A stretch of DNA of 50,725 bases from Candidatus Zhuqueibacterota bacterium (GTDB lineage: Bacteria; Zhuqueibacterota; Zhuqueibacteria; Zhuqueibacterales; Zhuqueibacteraceae): positions 1 to 50,725 of the forward strand of contig JAKEEU010000156.1 in NCBI GenBank assembly GCA_022616415.1. The letters run 5' to 3'. The position numbers and the translations under genes are program-made. The notes beneath the pieces are model-generated. The model searched no databases. It was not told the origin of the DNA and saw only the letters and a list, made by a program, of their open reading frames with translations. Positions 50,500 to 50,725 of the stretch are shown here, one piece after another (positions within the stretch are counted from its first letter, which is position 1; each line of letters starts with the position of its first letter).

Positions 50500-50630
50500 A
50501 TTGGTTGGATTTATGGATTGTTGGATCGATGGATAGTTGGAATACTGGAGTATTGGATTGTTGGATTGATGGATTGATGGAGAATTGGGGTTCAGCACTC
50601 CAACAATCCGGTTATCCATTACTCCAGCGG
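50500..50630. repeat. Inverted simple-repeat element upstream of coxS
   Basis: The half near coxS is GGATTTATGGATTGTTGG / TGGATAGTTGG sequence; the distal half is CACTCCAACAATCCGG / CCATTACTCC. The two halves are complementary around a centre near 50590. Same type as the blocks next to cas1, cas2 and cas6. Confidence 0.75.
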
Positions 50631-50633
50631 GAT

Positions 50634-50725
50634 TTATCCCGCTTGCGCCCTTTCTGCCGCGCGCTTGAGCGCGCGGAAGGCGAGAACTCGCACCATGGCG
50701 CGTTTGTATTCCTCCGGGCCACGTA
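50634..50725 (-). CDS. coxM: CO dehydrogenase medium subunit CoxM, C-terminus only
   Basis: The frame enters from the window edge and ends [20 protein letters not shown], then RAAERAQAG and a stop. EYKR...VRVL...RAL is the usual C-terminal helix of CoxM/CutM-type FAD subunits of molybdenum hydroxylases. The position directly before coxS in the coxMSL order supports it. The rest of the gene lies outside the window. Confidence 0.75.
   Translation of the reverse strand, partial: RGPEEYKRAMVRVLAFRALKRAAERAQAG

Overview
The window is chromosomal DNA from a diderm bacterium. The evidence is TolQ/TolR-type inner-membrane proteins, an exported periplasmic coiled-coil protein and an aerobic carbon monoxide dehydrogenase cluster. 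Moderately high GC and many gene-proximal simple repeats would fit an uncultivated lineage of the FCB group such as KSB1/Calditrichota, but that placement is impression, not proof. Nearly every gene lies on the minus strand; the exceptions are an OsmC/MFS pair at 30.1-31.9 kb.

Region 1 (1-29.5 kb) is one very large type III CRISPR-Cas locus. At the left end is an array of 12 intact 37-bp repeats plus one degenerate terminal repeat, with its leader on the right. Next comes a five-gene membrane module: periplasmic coiled coil, MotA/TolQ/ExbB-like channel, ExbD/TolR-like partner and two single-pass proteins. Then come the adaptation genes cas2, cas1 and a stand-alone reverse transcriptase, followed by two poorly recognised genes, a decayed gene and a zinc-ribbon protein, then cas6, a small Csx15-type protein, an HNH two-gene cassette and toxin-antitoxin debris. 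From 14.9 to 18.5 kb there is a tight cassette of an AAA15/DUF3696 ATPase, a PIN-plus-restriction-nuclease fusion and a TIR protein whose frame continues past a stop codon. The interference operon (18.6-27 kb) is subtype III-D-like: HD-less Cas10 with an intact GGDD, a Cas7, Csx10, a double Cas7 fusion, Csx19 and a TIGR03986-type RAMP that ends in a cold-shock domain. Two CARF proteins (a Card1/Can2-like nuclease and an NE0113-type CARF-winged helix) head the operon. Cas10 is therefore expected to make cyclic oligoadenylate, sensed by at least two CARF proteins and perhaps trimmed by the Csx15-type protein.

Region 2 (30.1-31.9 kb) holds OsmC and an MFS exporter, divergent from the CRISPR operon.

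Region 3 (31.9-50.7 kb) is a form I aerobic CO dehydrogenase cluster: coxM (C-terminus only), coxS and coxL with the AYRCSFR active-site motif, then XdhC/CoxI-YHS, CoxG, MoxR/CoxD and CoxE. It is interrupted between coxL and xdhC by a second HNH cassette, a 1736-residue NHL-repeat protein, a MetE-like methyltransferase, two paralogous membrane proteins, a truncated S41 protease and small membrane proteins. Roughly 300-bp diverged duplicates of the coxL 3' end and the xdhC 5' end sit among these insertions.

The best candidates for undescribed biology are the AAA15 / PIN-REase / TIR cassette fused to the end of the III-D operon, the RAMP-cold-shock fusion, and the TolQ/TolR-like module between the array and the adaptation genes.
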